Notes under the pieces: model-generated
Told to the model about the DNA's origin: nothing
The model's database searches: none
What the model saw: only the letters and a program-made list of their open reading frames with translations
Made by a program: the position numbers and the translations under genes
In this document: positions 42,101 through 50,514 of the stretch, piece by piece
Position numbering within the stretch: position 1 is the stretch's first letter
Layout: every line of letters starts with the position of its first letter
Assembly (NCBI RefSeq): GCF_007748195.1
Contig: NZ_CP037920.1
Span: 868,001 to 932,000 of the forward strand
Length of the DNA: 64,000 nucleotides
Source: Gimesia aquarii
Lineage (GTDB): Bacteria > Planctomycetota > Planctomycetia > Planctomycetales > Planctomycetaceae
Direction of reading: 5' to 3'

Positions 42101-43806
42101 CCGATAACTTAGAGATATCGGGTGGCGACCCCTATAGTGAATTTCGAGTCGATTTGGATGGTAATGGTGCTTTTAATGATCCTGATGAACGAATTATTCC
42201 TGCTGCTACCATTCCTGCTGCTAACAAAATTGATTTCGTGAAAGACCAGGCAACCAGTAATTCTCTCGTGACGATTCTGAACGATAGCTTTACGGATATC
42301 ACAGGCAGCACAGGCAGTTTTTTAGATAATGCTCGTTCTGAGTTGAGCGGCACTTCTGCTGATATCAAAATCAAACTATTCCGCAAAGCCCATTTGGGAC
42401 GCGACACATACTTAACCACTGGTTTACCTGTCCCGGATGAAGATAACCCATGGGTTCTGGTTGATGAAATATCCGTCAGGAAGAGTGAATTTAACCTCGC
42501 TACGGATACAGCGGCGGCTGCACAAGCACAACTGGATCGTGGCGATATGAGAAGCCAGGAACGCTCACAACCATTAGATAAACGTAATGGTGAGAGTCTG
42601 AGTAATGCCTCGGGTAATATTCGTAATACAATTGGTGATATAAATAGTTTGACTACTACATTACCTTCCAGTAGATTCAATTTATGGCAGCCCCATTTCG
42701 ACCGTGATTTCTCTTCTCCCATTGAATTATTCTCTGTACCAATTGTTGGCCCTACTCAGGAAATCACTGCTGAGCAAATCCTTCCTGTTTCAGCTACAGG
42801 CCCTAGTGGAAGCAATTTAGATGGTTCATCTAATCCAACCAAAACAAGGGACCGTTTAATCACTTATGCGCTTGTGAATAATACCGGCCAGCAGACTGGG
42901 GACGATGTTCAAGTGGCCGGCATTCAGAAGTTTCTTAACCCGGATGGGGCTAATAATAATGGTCCAGATTCGGACGATAATTACTGGTATCGTTTATTTG
43001 AGTATGTAGAGGTACCTTCACGCATTCATCGTCAGCTTGCAAATCCACTAGAGAATTTTCGGGTTCCTGGAAAAATCAATCTCAACACAGTCAGACATCC
43101 TTCAGTATTGGCAGCTTTGATTGATGATATGGGAACTGCGAACAATGTCCTCGATGCTTCAACCTATAATATTGATGTCACAAACGCTCACAAAATTCTC
43201 CGTCTAAACGACAACAATGAAGGGGCCACACGCAACTGGTGGGCGGAGTTTATTAAATCACGCGATGCTATTGATCCTATTGCAAATCAAGAATTGCCGG
43301 GGACTCCTGGTTCACGACCTTTTCGCAGCTTCGACTTTTTCGGATCTCGAAATGTAGCATCAACAGGCGTTCGTGATTTGAGAGAGAATACTCTGTTTCG
43401 ATCGCTGCCTAATGACATCTCAAATGGTCATCTTGATGATCCCCGACAATTATTCGAAGTTGCAAATAGGACAGAGCACGAGGGCAGTTCTGTTGATTTC
43501 CATTCACGGAACCGGATTCTGTCCAAAATTATGGGGAATACGACGACTCGCAGTAATACATTCACCGTATTTATGTCGGTGGCTTACTTTGAGGCTTCTG
43601 GGCCTGGCCTTACGGTCCACGATGGTCTGGTACAGATTGGCGATCGGGCGCATGGTAAAGCCGTGAATCAGCCCGATTACCGTGGGTTCTTTGTAATTGA
43701 TCGCTCACGTATTGAAGAAGCGTATGAACCCACGACAAAAAAATTCGATAATTGGAAGAGGCTGGTTCGCTATCGTCATTTGATTCAGTCAATCCAAGAA
43801 GATTAG
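39103..43806 (+). CDS. Giant GspK-like tip pseudopilin
   Basis: This 1,567-residue protein has a GspK-type start: RRGSTLLVVIALLAILALMA, with Gly before the cut and no Glu at +5, as in GspK. GspK-like motifs occur twice (DTNGLINLNTAGN near residue 340 and GKINLNTVRHPSVLAALIDD near 1,325). Typical GspK is about 300-350 residues, so this is four to five times larger. Two adjacent EF-hand or dockerin-like loops lie near residue 750 (DRNDNGSLDAGEDLNGNGVL). ATG 39103 sits seven bases after a G-rich ribosome-binding site; an in-frame ATG at 39097 is too close. It would cap the fibre and may display a large extracellular domain. Confidence 0.82.
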   Translation: MKSISIKQTDNYLNQVSSRRRGSTLLVVIALLAILALMAVVFYTFSAQEQTSAENFADAAINEADPGLQADVLFNWGLEQLIKGPDPYRKNSALWGGDYPRHSLIYNMLGSDQIPFNGQGINVVLDGSNIDVDQNYDANPDGNATLVQANTSPVAYGGQAGANSHISNLPEPDVDYSAPDINSFFLAYKGYVPGPNWPTDLTDVQLVIIPSFHRPQYMRTGGSPISDPYNNAVAATRALRPHNNHNFIHREGSGADSGSSRFSTNVFDNSGFTHPGALGIWTANSLGNSETDYSLDVDNDGDTIPEGVWLDLDFPPIEDPQNPGDYIIPMFSFTVYDTNGLINLNTAGNMRQPGSIDLNYAPTGSFGNNTSGLGSNQFIFLSRSHQGLSSPGEINPQWALTALIPSPVVAEFNQHRMFFGAEPTTWPELSNMEYFFLNYGRPDFTVPSTIANGTKSDIRDLFSGRWGEPSRLFAAQRNSTSDNLVTGQFSRPGQSGVDDNADRYEGSTLSGSLQGSRAGAIAFKHPLAHNGAGSTWRSGGAPNYKLVNLQAPTGGPATWPSYSNYEIAGPTLSSSDSIRWPAGLFNNFASVASENYLVDDSDEIVVDMEKVQRPYDDPFGPEEMAHLQLSGTDIVRSGVTSRLSTLMPLNFGTTDGSDFDRRKRFTTMSWDRKQFSRPVSVNGAPTNQFPPTFSIGAFRPELLELLGVSLPIGAINTPHQLKLNLNQLLVFESTGTGRTISYRPLTPHPGEDRNDNGSLDAGEDLNGNGVLDALPASKVEFSSGVDWDPYSDPVRMPNYPPQNVTAQEIWARFDRQRMARDIYTLLYSLNSPSATTVRTYSPDDLLQMAQFAVNVVDALDPDDVLTRFEYDTDLSNGWGLDDNPYTNTATEQATGERKVVWGVEAQQLTLSEFLLVQCQDQMSDLNVTQFPDDKVDGADRERFFTAIELRNNSPYTVQFGTRGNWMIGLEVDGDMETYAIPKNSEVDAGELFTLLSTNSADNLEISGGDPYSEFRVDLDGNGAFNDPDERIIPAATIPAANKIDFVKDQATSNSLVTILNDSFTDITGSTGSFLDNARSELSGTSADIKIKLFRKAHLGRDTYLTTGLPVPDEDNPWVLVDEISVRKSEFNLATDTAAAAQAQLDRGDMRSQERSQPLDKRNGESLSNASGNIRNTIGDINSLTTTLPSSRFNLWQPHFDRDFSSPIELFSVPIVGPTQEITAEQILPVSATGPSGSNLDGSSNPTKTRDRLITYALVNNTGQQTGDDVQVAGIQKFLNPDGANNNGPDSDDNYWYRLFEYVEVPSRIHRQLANPLENFRVPGKINLNTVRHPSVLAALIDDMGTANNVLDASTYNIDVTNAHKILRLNDNNEGATRNWWAEFIKSRDAIDPIANQELPGTPGSRPFRSFDFFGSRNVASTGVRDLRENTLFRSLPNDISNGHLDDPRQLFEVANRTEHEGSSVDFHSRNRILSKIMGNTTTRSNTFTVFMSVAYFEASGPGLTVHDGLVQIGDRAHGKAVNQPDYRGFFVIDRSRIEEAYEPTTKKFDNWKRLVRYRHLIQSIQED

Positions 43807-44105
43807 TTTGTGGGAACAAAAAATCGTACATTTGCTATAGTATACAAATTGGTCACTGTCATGAAACACATTACAGCAGAGAGGGGGAGAGCCATGTTAC
43901 TGTAGTCGCAGGTTTTGGTTGCGGGCCGCTGGTGATCGGATAATGTCAGGCTTGGACGTTTAAATCGTCTATTCCTTTAAATTCGATTCAATTGTGATTC
44001 CTTAGGTTTCCTGAAGAATTAAACTGTTTTTGTGTTTGTTTTTGCTAGTTGTGTACAATTAATATATAATCTGTTTGAACCGTATTTTTAGTGAGGAGAA
44101 TGACA
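43807..44105 (+). promoter_or_regulatory. Promoter region of the DUF1559 pseudopilin gene
   Basis: TTGCTA (44042-44047) and a perfect TATAAT (44065-44070) are separated by 17 bases, a good sigma-70-like pair. GAGGAGA at 44092-44098 is the ribosome-binding site for ATG 44106. The DUF1559 gene may therefore be expressed separately from the GspK-like gene. The rest of the gap shows nothing. Confidence 0.55.
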
Positions 44106-45194
44106 ATGAAAGCTCAAAGAATCAAACAAAAGTTACAGAAGCGTAAAGGGTTTACGCTGATCGAACTGCTGGTGGTCATTACCATTATCGGCATCCTGGT
44201 GTCACTGACCTTGCCAGCGATTAACGGTGCTCGTGCTGCCGCTCGGAAAGTTACGTGTCTGAACAATATGCGGAACGTGGGGTTGGCTGTAGTCAACTTC
44301 TCATCAGGTGCGAACTCTCAATTGCCCCTGTTGGTTGATCCAAATATTGAAAATGACGGAGCAAATCCCAATGCCAGCTTAGATAATCTACCTTGGTGCA
44401 TTACGCTTCTGCCATTTTTAGATCAAGTTGGTTTCCGTCAACGGTGGGATGCCACTGCCAGTGCCGCTGCACAACCCACGGCGGGAGTGCCTGAAGCTAA
44501 TGCACTGACAGCATTACATATTAACCGTTTTCCTGTTTTCACTTGCCCAGACGACCAATTCAGTACTGACCAAGGAGCATTGTCTTATGTTGTGAATGTG
44601 GGTTATGTTTCCGCCCTTTATAATACTACAGGAGTTGGCTACGATCCTTCACTAGCTGTTGGTTCTCAGGGACATCATCCTGTAGGTGATGGCGGACTTG
44701 ACTTAGACGCAGCTACAACAGGCGATATTGCTTTTAAGTTTGGATCAGGAGTTTTCTGGCGACCTCATACCTCACGTATGACTTTGGACTTCATTTCTGC
44801 TGCTGATGGGTTGACTCAGACACTGATGTTGTCGGAGAACCTTCAGGCCGGTGAATGGTCTGATCAGGACACCGGAAGTTTGGGATTTGGTGTAGATATT
44901 GGAGGTCTTTATTCTAGTCCAGCAACATCACTGGCTTTGCCATCTGGTTTTAATTTGCTGAATCCGATTGCCGGAGGTGGAACTGATTCACGAATCGGTT
45001 CGAATTTGACTGCCGCAAAAGGAACAGCCTGGCGGCCCAGTTCCAACCATCCCAGTGGTGCAGTCAACGTCATTTTCTGCGATGGTAGTGGAAAGTCATT
45101 GACACCACAGATGGATGCTGGCGTGTATGCTCGTCTCTTGACACCCGCTGGTCTACGGCACGGTCAGGCTGTTGTTGACGGGACTGCTTACTAA
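44106..45194 (+). CDS. DUF1559 prepilin-like protein
   Basis: The 362-residue protein has a Lys/Arg-rich leader and the canonical prepilin segment [20 protein letters not shown]. The next helix ends in [20 protein letters not shown], typical of DUF1559. The C-terminus has the family feature of a His followed by Asp-Gly ([19 protein letters not shown]). DUF1559 proteins are expanded in planctomycetes and are thought to be pilin- or pseudopilin-like surface proteins. Its place just after the pseudopilin genes makes it a possible abundant subunit or substrate of this apparatus. The ribosome-binding site favours ATG 44106 over GTG 44091. Confidence 0.88.
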   Translation: MKAQRIKQKLQKRKGFTLIELLVVITIIGILVSLTLPAINGARAAARKVTCLNNMRNVGLAVVNFSSGANSQLPLLVDPNIENDGANPNASLDNLPWCITLLPFLDQVGFRQRWDATASAAAQPTAGVPEANALTALHINRFPVFTCPDDQFSTDQGALSYVVNVGYVSALYNTTGVGYDPSLAVGSQGHHPVGDGGLDLDAATTGDIAFKFGSGVFWRPHTSRMTLDFISAADGLTQTLMLSENLQAGEWSDQDTGSLGFGVDIGGLYSSPATSLALPSGFNLLNPIAGGGTDSRIGSNLTAAKGTAWRPSSNHPSGAVNVIFCDGSGKSLTPQMDAGVYARLLTPAGLRHGQAVVDGTAY

Positions 45195-45256
45195 GAGGAG
45201 ACGTACTCGGAAACGACGTTTTTGAGTCATTGTTCTCAAATCGGTTCAAATTCTCG

Positions 45257-45289
45257 CACCAGAGATCGTAAGGTCTCTGGTGTTTTTTT
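45257..45289 (+). terminator. Rho-independent terminator after the DUF1559 gene
   Basis: A perfect 9-base stem (CACCAGAGA with TCTCTGGTG), an 8-base loop and seven T residues make a strong intrinsic terminator about 60 bases after the stop codon. It closes the pseudopilin block. Confidence 0.92.
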
Positions 45290-45668
45290 ATGGTTACAAA
45301 TAGAATGTGATTCAATGTACACTTTTTGCTGAAGTGCAGAGATCCTAAGCTTCTACAAATGATGTTTGTAGAAAGTAAAGGTAAAGATGCTGGCCGAACT
45401 CAATAACATCTCTTGACGAATCACCGGCAAATAGGATAAGGAACGTTATAAACGCATCAAAGGAAATAGAGAATCTCTACACAACTATGGCTGAGGTATC
45501 AGAAAGAGTCCCTTCAAACCTCAGAGACGCCATAAAATCAATAAGTTACAACTTGACGGAAAATGAGAGAGCAACCATATTCAACAATTCAAATTTATGT
45601 GAGAGTTAGATCAGATTTAACCTCGTCACGAGCCACTCAATACAACTATTACATCTCAGGATAATATC
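45290..45668 (+). promoter_or_regulatory. Upstream region of clpP with hairpin and possible promoter
   Basis: A perfect 9-base inverted repeat (TTCTACAAA 45351-45359, TTTGTAGAA 45365-45373) has a 5-base loop and no T run. A possible promoter follows: TTGACG (45413-45418) and GATAAG (45435-45440), 16 bases apart. The hairpin could be an operator. No CIRCE-like element was seen. Confidence 0.4.
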
Positions 45669-46310
45669 ATGTTCGACCCGATGTCAGGGCAAATGCCAAC
45701 TCAGGCAAATCAACGCGCCCGAAGTTACTCTCAGCAGCGTCAGATGGGGATTGGTGATCTCCTGTTGGATAATCGGATTATCTTTCTGGATAGTGTCATC
45801 AACGATGCCAGCGCGAATTTAATCGTGATGAAACTGTTATACCTGCAATCGGAAAATCGACATCAGGATATTCATTTGTATGTTAATTCTCCTGGTGGTT
45901 CAGTCACCTCCACGATGGCCATCTATGATACGATGCAGTTCATAGAATGCGATGTGGCCACGTATTGTGTCGGTCTGTCTGCCAGTGGGGGTGCCATTCT
46001 GGTTGCCGGTGGTCAAAAGGGCAAACGATATATCTTACCTCACGCCAAAATGATGATTCATCAGCCTTATGGTGAAGTCGGTGGTCAGGTGTCCGACATT
46101 GAGATTCAGGCTAAAGACATTCTGGACACACGCGAGATTCTGAACAAAATTTTAGCTGAGCATACCGGGCAGTCCATTGAAAAAATTGCGGAAGATACTT
46201 CCCGCGATCGCTTTCTGACATCTGCCGAATCAGTCGAGTACGGGCTGGTTGATGAGGTCCTGGTTCGCGATAAGGGCGATTCAGACAAAGACAAAAAAGA
46301 AGACAAGTAA
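45669..46310 (+). CDS. clpP: ATP-dependent Clp protease proteolytic subunit (first copy)
   Basis: The 213-residue protein is a ClpP serine protease subunit, which forms the degradation chamber used with ClpX or Clp[22 protein letters not shown] is the family signature. The nucleophile Ser lies in GLSASGGAILVAGG, where the usual ASMGA is SASGGA. The His is in KMMIHQPYGEVGG, and the Asp is in DTSRDRFLTSAESVEYGLVD. The C-terminal tail is highly charged (KGDSDKDKKEDK). It forms a two-gene unit with a second clpP 80 bases downstream. Confidence 0.93.
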   Translation: MFDPMSGQMPTQANQRARSYSQQRQMGIGDLLLDNRIIFLDSVINDASANLIVMKLLYLQSENRHQDIHLYVNSPGGSVTSTMAIYDTMQFIECDVATYCVGLSASGGAILVAGGQKGKRYILPHAKMMIHQPYGEVGGQVSDIEIQAKDILDTREILNKILAEHTGQSIEKIAEDTSRDRFLTSAESVEYGLVDEVLVRDKGDSDKDKKEDK

Positions 46311-46390
46311 AAAGTAATAAATTGAGTCGGCATCGGTACTGTCGAGTGATTATCAACCATTAATTTAGCAACTATTGAAGTGAGTGTTAT

Positions 46391-47002
46391 ATGACGGTCC
46401 TTACTCCCTATGTGATCGAAAAGAATGGACGCGATGAGCGTGCCATGGATATTTACAGTCGTCTTCTGCAGGATCGTATCGTGATGATGGGATCGCAGGT
46501 GAATGATCAGGTGGCACAAAGTCTGGTAGCACAATTACTGTTTTTGCAGTTTGATGATCCAGAAGCAGACATTCATTTTTATATCAACTCGCCTGGGGGG
46601 TCTGTTACCGCGGGAATGGCAATCTATGATACCATGCAATATATCTCCTGTGATGTCGCCACCTATTGCATCGGCCAGGCTGCCAGTATGGGAGCTTTAT
46701 TGCTGACGGCAGGTGCGCCGGGAAAACGGAATGCCTTGCCTAACAGCCGTATCATGATCCACCAGCCTTTGGCAGGTATGCAGGGAACAGCGACCGATTT
46801 GGACATTCATGCAAAAGAAGTTCTGAAGATGAAGAGGCGGTTGAATGAAATTCTGCTGCATCATACAGGTCAGACCTTGGAGAAAATTGAGCAGGATACA
46901 GACCGCGATAATTTCATGGATGCTCAGGAAGCGAAAGCTTATGGCTTAATTGATAATGTGCTGGAGCACCTCGAAGCACCTGGAGAAAAAGAGAATACCT
47001 AA
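46391..47002 (+). CDS. clpP: ATP-dependent Clp protease proteolytic subunit (second copy)
   Basis: The 203-residue protein is a standard ClpP. It has [20 protein letters not shown], the nucleophile motif [11 protein letters not shown], the His motif [11 protein letters not shown], and the Asp region [20 protein letters not shown]. The N-terminal [20 protein letters not shown] is the typical axial-loop region. With the upstream copy it could make a mixed ClpP1P2 tetradecamer, as in actinobacteria and some other groups; that is an inference. Both triads look complete. Confidence 0.95.
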   Translation: MTVLTPYVIEKNGRDERAMDIYSRLLQDRIVMMGSQVNDQVAQSLVAQLLFLQFDDPEADIHFYINSPGGSVTAGMAIYDTMQYISCDVATYCIGQAASMGALLLTAGAPGKRNALPNSRIMIHQPLAGMQGTATDLDIHAKEVLKMKRRLNEILLHHTGQTLEKIEQDTDRDNFMDAQEAKAYGLIDNVLEHLEAPGEKENT

Positions 47003-47054
47003 CTTTGATACTCAGGAGAGCAGAAGAGGATCCTTCTGCTGTAGTTGATTTCCG

Positions 47055-47873
47055 ATGAAGCAATACCTTTCGACATGGACGTCGTTGTTGTTGGTGCTCA
47101 CTCTTTGCGGGTGTGGTGGTCGGGGTTCTACGGATTTGCTGGAAGCCCGACTTCGTCAGCAGGAAGACAATATTTTTGCTTTGCAGCGCGATTTGAAAGA
47201 ATCGCATCAGGCGCTGGAGACAGCCCGTCATCAAACAGAGGCAATGCAAAAGCAGCTTGCTAACGCATCGCAGGGGAAAATATTACCTGAGCAAACGCAG
47301 GCGCTTTACAAAGTCACCGGTGTCAAAGTCAATAGTCTCCTCACTGGTGGTGTGGATATTGATAATCAAGAAGGTGACGAACTCTGGACAACACTCGTCA
47401 CTCCTCATGACGCTGATGGAGAGACTGTCAAACTTCCCGCCAACATTGAACTGGAGCTGGTCGATTTAAATCAACCAGAGGCAAATCGCAAGATTGGTAT
47501 ATGGAGCTTCAATAGCGAGGAAGTTCGCTCACACTGGTATTCCGGATTTGCCGGTTCCGGATTTCGATTTGAGCTTCCCTGGCAACAACAGCCTGCAAAT
47601 GAAGAATTGACACTCGTGGTTCGCATGAAGTCACAGGATGGACGAACCTTTAATACGACTGCTCCATTGAAAATCAGTCCCTCTTTAAAACCTTCTATGA
47701 TCCAGGCGGTTTCCAGAGAGAGGCTAGCGCCAGTTGAACCCGCGCGAATTTCATTTGAGGAAAAGCCCGGAACAGTTTCAGAAGTGACTGACAACCCTTT
47801 CAAGAATTCGTCAAAAGTTCAAGCCGAGGATGATTCTGAAATAGATTCACCATTCCGGATGATCAAAGAGTAA
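47055..47873 (+). CDS. Lipoprotein with N-terminal coiled coil, unknown function
   Basis: I do not recognise the family of this 272-residue protein. It has a lipoprotein-type signal (SLLLVLTLCGCGG), with a likely lipidated Cys in the LCGC segment. Residues about 28-75 form a coiled coil (LLEARLRQQEDNIFALQRDL). A beta-rich domain follows (ELVDLNQPEANRKIGIWSF, then FRFELPWQQQP), perhaps Ig-like. It sits 52 bases after the second clpP on the same strand, so it may be read on the clpP transcript. A terminator follows. Confidence 0.7.
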   Translation: MKQYLSTWTSLLLVLTLCGCGGRGSTDLLEARLRQQEDNIFALQRDLKESHQALETARHQTEAMQKQLANASQGKILPEQTQALYKVTGVKVNSLLTGGVDIDNQEGDELWTTLVTPHDADGETVKLPANIELELVDLNQPEANRKIGIWSFNSEEVRSHWYSGFAGSGFRFELPWQQQPANEELTLVVRMKSQDGRTFNTTAPLKISPSLKPSMIQAVSRERLAPVEPARISFEEKPGTVSEVTDNPFKNSSKVQAEDDSEIDSPFRMIKE

Positions 47874-47905
47874 TGATTTGAAGTTGTTGGAACCAGCATC
47901 AAAAA

Positions 47906-47940
47906 AGCTCTCACTAATAAATTCTTAGGAGAGCTTTATG
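47906..47940. terminator. Hairpin between convergent genes
   Basis: AGCTCTC (47906-47912) pairs with GAGAGCT (47929-47935) over a 16-base A/T-rich loop, with A residues before and T residues after. It lies between the lipoprotein gene and the opposing TPR gene, so it may serve both strands. Confidence 0.6.
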
Positions 47941-47965
47941 TTGATTCAACGAAGCCATTGTTTCA

Positions 47966-48283
47966 CTATTTTTTAGGTCCTACAGCGTGGGCCTTAGCCA
48001 TGGCATCCTCTGCTTCGGGAATGCGTCCGCAGCGTTGGCAGATGACAGAGAGCTGAATGAATGAGAAATTATCATCTGGTTCCAACTCCGTAACCTTCGT
48101 TGCATGAGCAATTGCTTCATCGAAGTTGCCTAACTTTTGATTGTAAACTGCTAAAGCTGAAAGAGCCAGCACATAGTTTTCGTCAATTGCTAAGACTTCA
48201 TTCAGCTTCTCAACAGCTTTTTCGATGTCTCCGCTCTCGTAGATTTTGACTGCTTCATCGTATAGCTTTGCTGGCGTGCTCAT
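47966..48283 (-). CDS. Small TPR protein
   Basis: The 105-residue protein is made of about three tetratricopeptide repeats: LYDEAVKIYESGDIEKAVEK, then LALSALAVYNQKLGNFDEAI and SFIQLSVICQRCGRIPEAED. TPRs mediate protein-protein contacts. There is no signal peptide or membrane segment, so it is probably cytoplasmic. The partner is unknown. It is divergent from the glycosyltransferase gene at 48555 and convergent with the lipoprotein gene. Confidence 0.8.
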   Translation of the reverse strand: MSTPAKLYDEAVKIYESGDIEKAVEKLNEVLAIDENYVLALSALAVYNQKLGNFDEAIAHATKVTELEPDDNFSFIQLSVICQRCGRIPEAEDAMAKAHAVGPKK

Positions 48284-48554
48284 CCCATCTTCTCTCTAAA
48301 TGTACGGTTAAAGTTTGAGGCTTCCATTTGATTGTTACTGCCATCTTAACAGGGATTCAGTAACGTCACTTTAATGATTATAGTCTAGCAAACAATTTTA
48401 CAAACCACTATTCTCTGGTGAAATGCTATTCCAGAATGAAGTATTTATGATAGTGAACGAATCGCAAGAAGTCATAGGCATAGAGGTTCGGTTCCTGTAG
48501 AATTGATGAACTTCTATTGTTCTTATTTTTTGTCTCATTTGATGAAAGCGGGAT

Positions 48555-50351
48555 GTGCCTCAGATCGAAATCAAAGAACTAGAATCGACACCGATTACCC
48601 GTCTGGAATTCATCACAGTTGTGATACTCTTTTTGTTAGGGGGCTCCTTCCGCTGTCTGTTTCTCTCTGAGACTGCTATCGAACATTTTGACGAAGGTGT
48701 CTATGCCTCTAACTTATGGTTTACTCCGGAGCAAGGCGCTGAATATCCAGGAAGGTACTTCTATGCACCTCCACTATTACCTTTCCTGATTGAGTGGTCG
48801 ATGGTCTTCCTCGGCAGTGGTTCCTGGGGTACATTTCTCCCTTCGCTGTTATCGGGGATCTTGACTGTCCCTTTGGCATGGTGGGTCGCACGAAACTGGT
48901 TTGGTCCTGCGGCGGGATTGGTGGCTTTGACACTGGCCGGTTTAAGTGATCTCCATCTTGTCTACAGTCGAGCCGCTTTGACTGATGTTACACTAGGCTT
49001 TTTTTTATTACTAAGCGTATACCTGATCTGGAAGAGCTATCTCAGTCGAGACTGGAAGTGGCCTGTTCTGGCAGGTCTCACAATCGGAGCAGGGTGGGCT
49101 ACCAAATATAATGGCTGGCTTCCTTTGGCGGTAGGGCTTTCCGGAATGCTTCCATGGCTCTTCATCTACCGCCGGCAACTCGATTCGAAAACAAGCTGTT
49201 TTTTACGCTGGAGCGTGATTGCGTGTATCGCATTTCTTGTTTGGTTACCGGTGCTGATGGGGCTTCAGAAGTGGGGTGGCTACTCTGTTGTTGCCGCCAA
49301 TCACAGTCGCTATGTAGTTGGGTTTTCTGGTTGGCTTGATTCGTTTTCTCGTCAGGTGGATAACCACAAACTACTGGAGGGGACGCCAGGTTATATTGGA
49401 ATTGGTCTGGTTTGTCTGGTTCTCTGCCTTCTATTACACATGCTCAAGGTGCAAAGACAACTAGTCCTCAACGCAAGGTCACAAACTGATCGTTCCACGT
49501 GGAATGTTATTATAGTCGGAGTATTGGCAGCGCTACCTCTCATTGCAGTTTACGTTTTGGGAGTGAGTCCGACACTTGCGGTGTTGGGATTCCTGGGAAT
49601 TTTCTTGCAGTTGTTATTTGCCAGTAAGCATACGGGGCAAAAGCAGAGCGAAACTGACGAGCTTGATTCAGAATCTTTGAAGCGATCTTTAGCAGCCTGG
49701 TTATTGGCGGCCTGGTTTTGTGGATTGTTTCTGACGACTCCGCTTTACTATCCTTATCCTCGCTTGACGATTCCCTGGACGATCTCAGCCTGGTTAGGAA
49801 CAGCCGCACTTGCTGGTTGGATCGAGCAGCGTAGTAGAAGTTCACTGTTCTCTTTCTTATCTGATAAAGAGAAAAAACGGTTCTCTTTCATTCCGGCAAT
49901 CAGTGTGATTATGATATTGATCATCACACTCTGTATAATGCCCTGGTCAGTGGTTGCCTGGCAGCCTCGTAATGGGCTTGCTAAGGTTTCCCAGAATGTG
50001 CTCACAGACATACGCGCAGAGACCGGTGCTGGTGTTTCTGATTCGATTCTTTACATTTACGCTGAGCCCGGATTATTCTTTAATTTGAAGGCACAAGGAC
50101 ACTCATTAACCGGACCCGTGGCAGATTTTGAATTTCTGAATTCGCTTCCAAATTCGATGCCGGTCTATTTACTCACAGGTCCACATGCCGCTGCAGATGC
50201 TGACTTTCAAAAGAAGTTCCAACAAGTGCGTGATCACTTTGAGTTAGTCAAGTCGTATGATTATTCGCCGAGTCTGTTGGTAAGACTAAATCAGGCACAT
50301 CTGAATAATGAGACTGAGATCGAACCCATAATATTATATCGGGCGAAATAA
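48555..50351 (+). CDS. GT39-type membrane glycosyltransferase
   Basis: The 598-residue protein has many hydrophobic segments and resembles the dolichyl-phosphate mannosyltransferase/ArnT family (GT39, GT-C fold). EHFDEGVYASN near residue 45 holds the Asp-Glu catalytic region, and PGRYFYAPPLLPFLIEW follows. A Lys/Arg-rich loop lies between helices. It would transfer a sugar from a polyprenyl phosphate to lipid or protein on the outer face of the membrane; the acceptor is unknown. The start is GTG at 48555. A parS-like site lies inside its coding region (49492-49505), and parB follows 163 bases downstream. Confidence 0.82.
   Translation: MPQIEIKELESTPITRLEFITVVILFLLGGSFRCLFLSETAIEHFDEGVYASNLWFTPEQGAEYPGRYFYAPPLLPFLIEWSMVFLGSGSWGTFLPSLLSGILTVPLAWWVARNWFGPAAGLVALTLAGLSDLHLVYSRAALTDVTLGFFLLLSVYLIWKSYLSRDWKWPVLAGLTIGAGWATKYNGWLPLAVGLSGMLPWLFIYRRQLDSKTSCFLRWSVIACIAFLVWLPVLMGLQKWGGYSVVAANHSRYVVGFSGWLDSFSRQVDNHKLLEGTPGYIGIGLVCLVLCLLLHMLKVQRQLVLNARSQTDRSTWNVIIVGVLAALPLIAVYVLGVSPTLAVLGFLGIFLQLLFASKHTGQKQSETDELDSESLKRSLAAWLLAAWFCGLFLTTPLYYPYPRLTIPWTISAWLGTAALAGWIEQRSRSSLFSFLSDKEKKRFSFIPAISVIMILIITLCIMPWSVVAWQPRNGLAKVSQNVLTDIRAETGAGVSDSILYIYAEPGLFFNLKAQGHSLTGPVADFEFLNSLPNSMPVYLLTGPHAAADADFQKKFQQVRDHFELVKSYDYSPSLLVRLNQAHLNNETEIEPIILYRAK
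49492..49505. promoter_or_regulatory. parS-like site inside the glycosyltransferase gene
   Basis: GTTCCACGTGGAAT matches the palindrome GTTCCACGTGGAAC in 13 of 14 positions, the form described for parS in Pseudomonas-like bacteria. It lies about 1 kb upstream of parB. Confidence 0.55.
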
Positions 50352-50367
50352 CTCTGGCAAACTGGGT

Positions 50368-50381
50368 GTTCCACGTGAAAC
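50368..50381. promoter_or_regulatory. parS-like site upstream of parB
   Basis: GTTCCACGTGAAAC has one half in the GTTCCACGTGGAAC form and the other in the GTTTCACGTGAAAC form, with one mismatch to each. It lies 134 bases before the parB start, in the intergenic gap. It is a likely ParB binding site. Confidence 0.65.
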
Positions 50382-50514
50382 GGCCATTCAAGCTAACATT
50401 CGTCGAATACTTTCGAAAAGCCCTCTTGCTTCAAACTGGAATTCGAAATAGAATCCCGCGCCTCGTATGGTGCCCTTATTTTGTCAGGCAGTTTAATTGT
50501 AAGAAGAGAACGTT

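Noticed and set aside
39211..43831. Antisense open frames within the giant GspK-like gene
   Set aside because: They are expected by chance opposite a 4.7 kb gene; none shows a signal, motif or ribosome-binding site.
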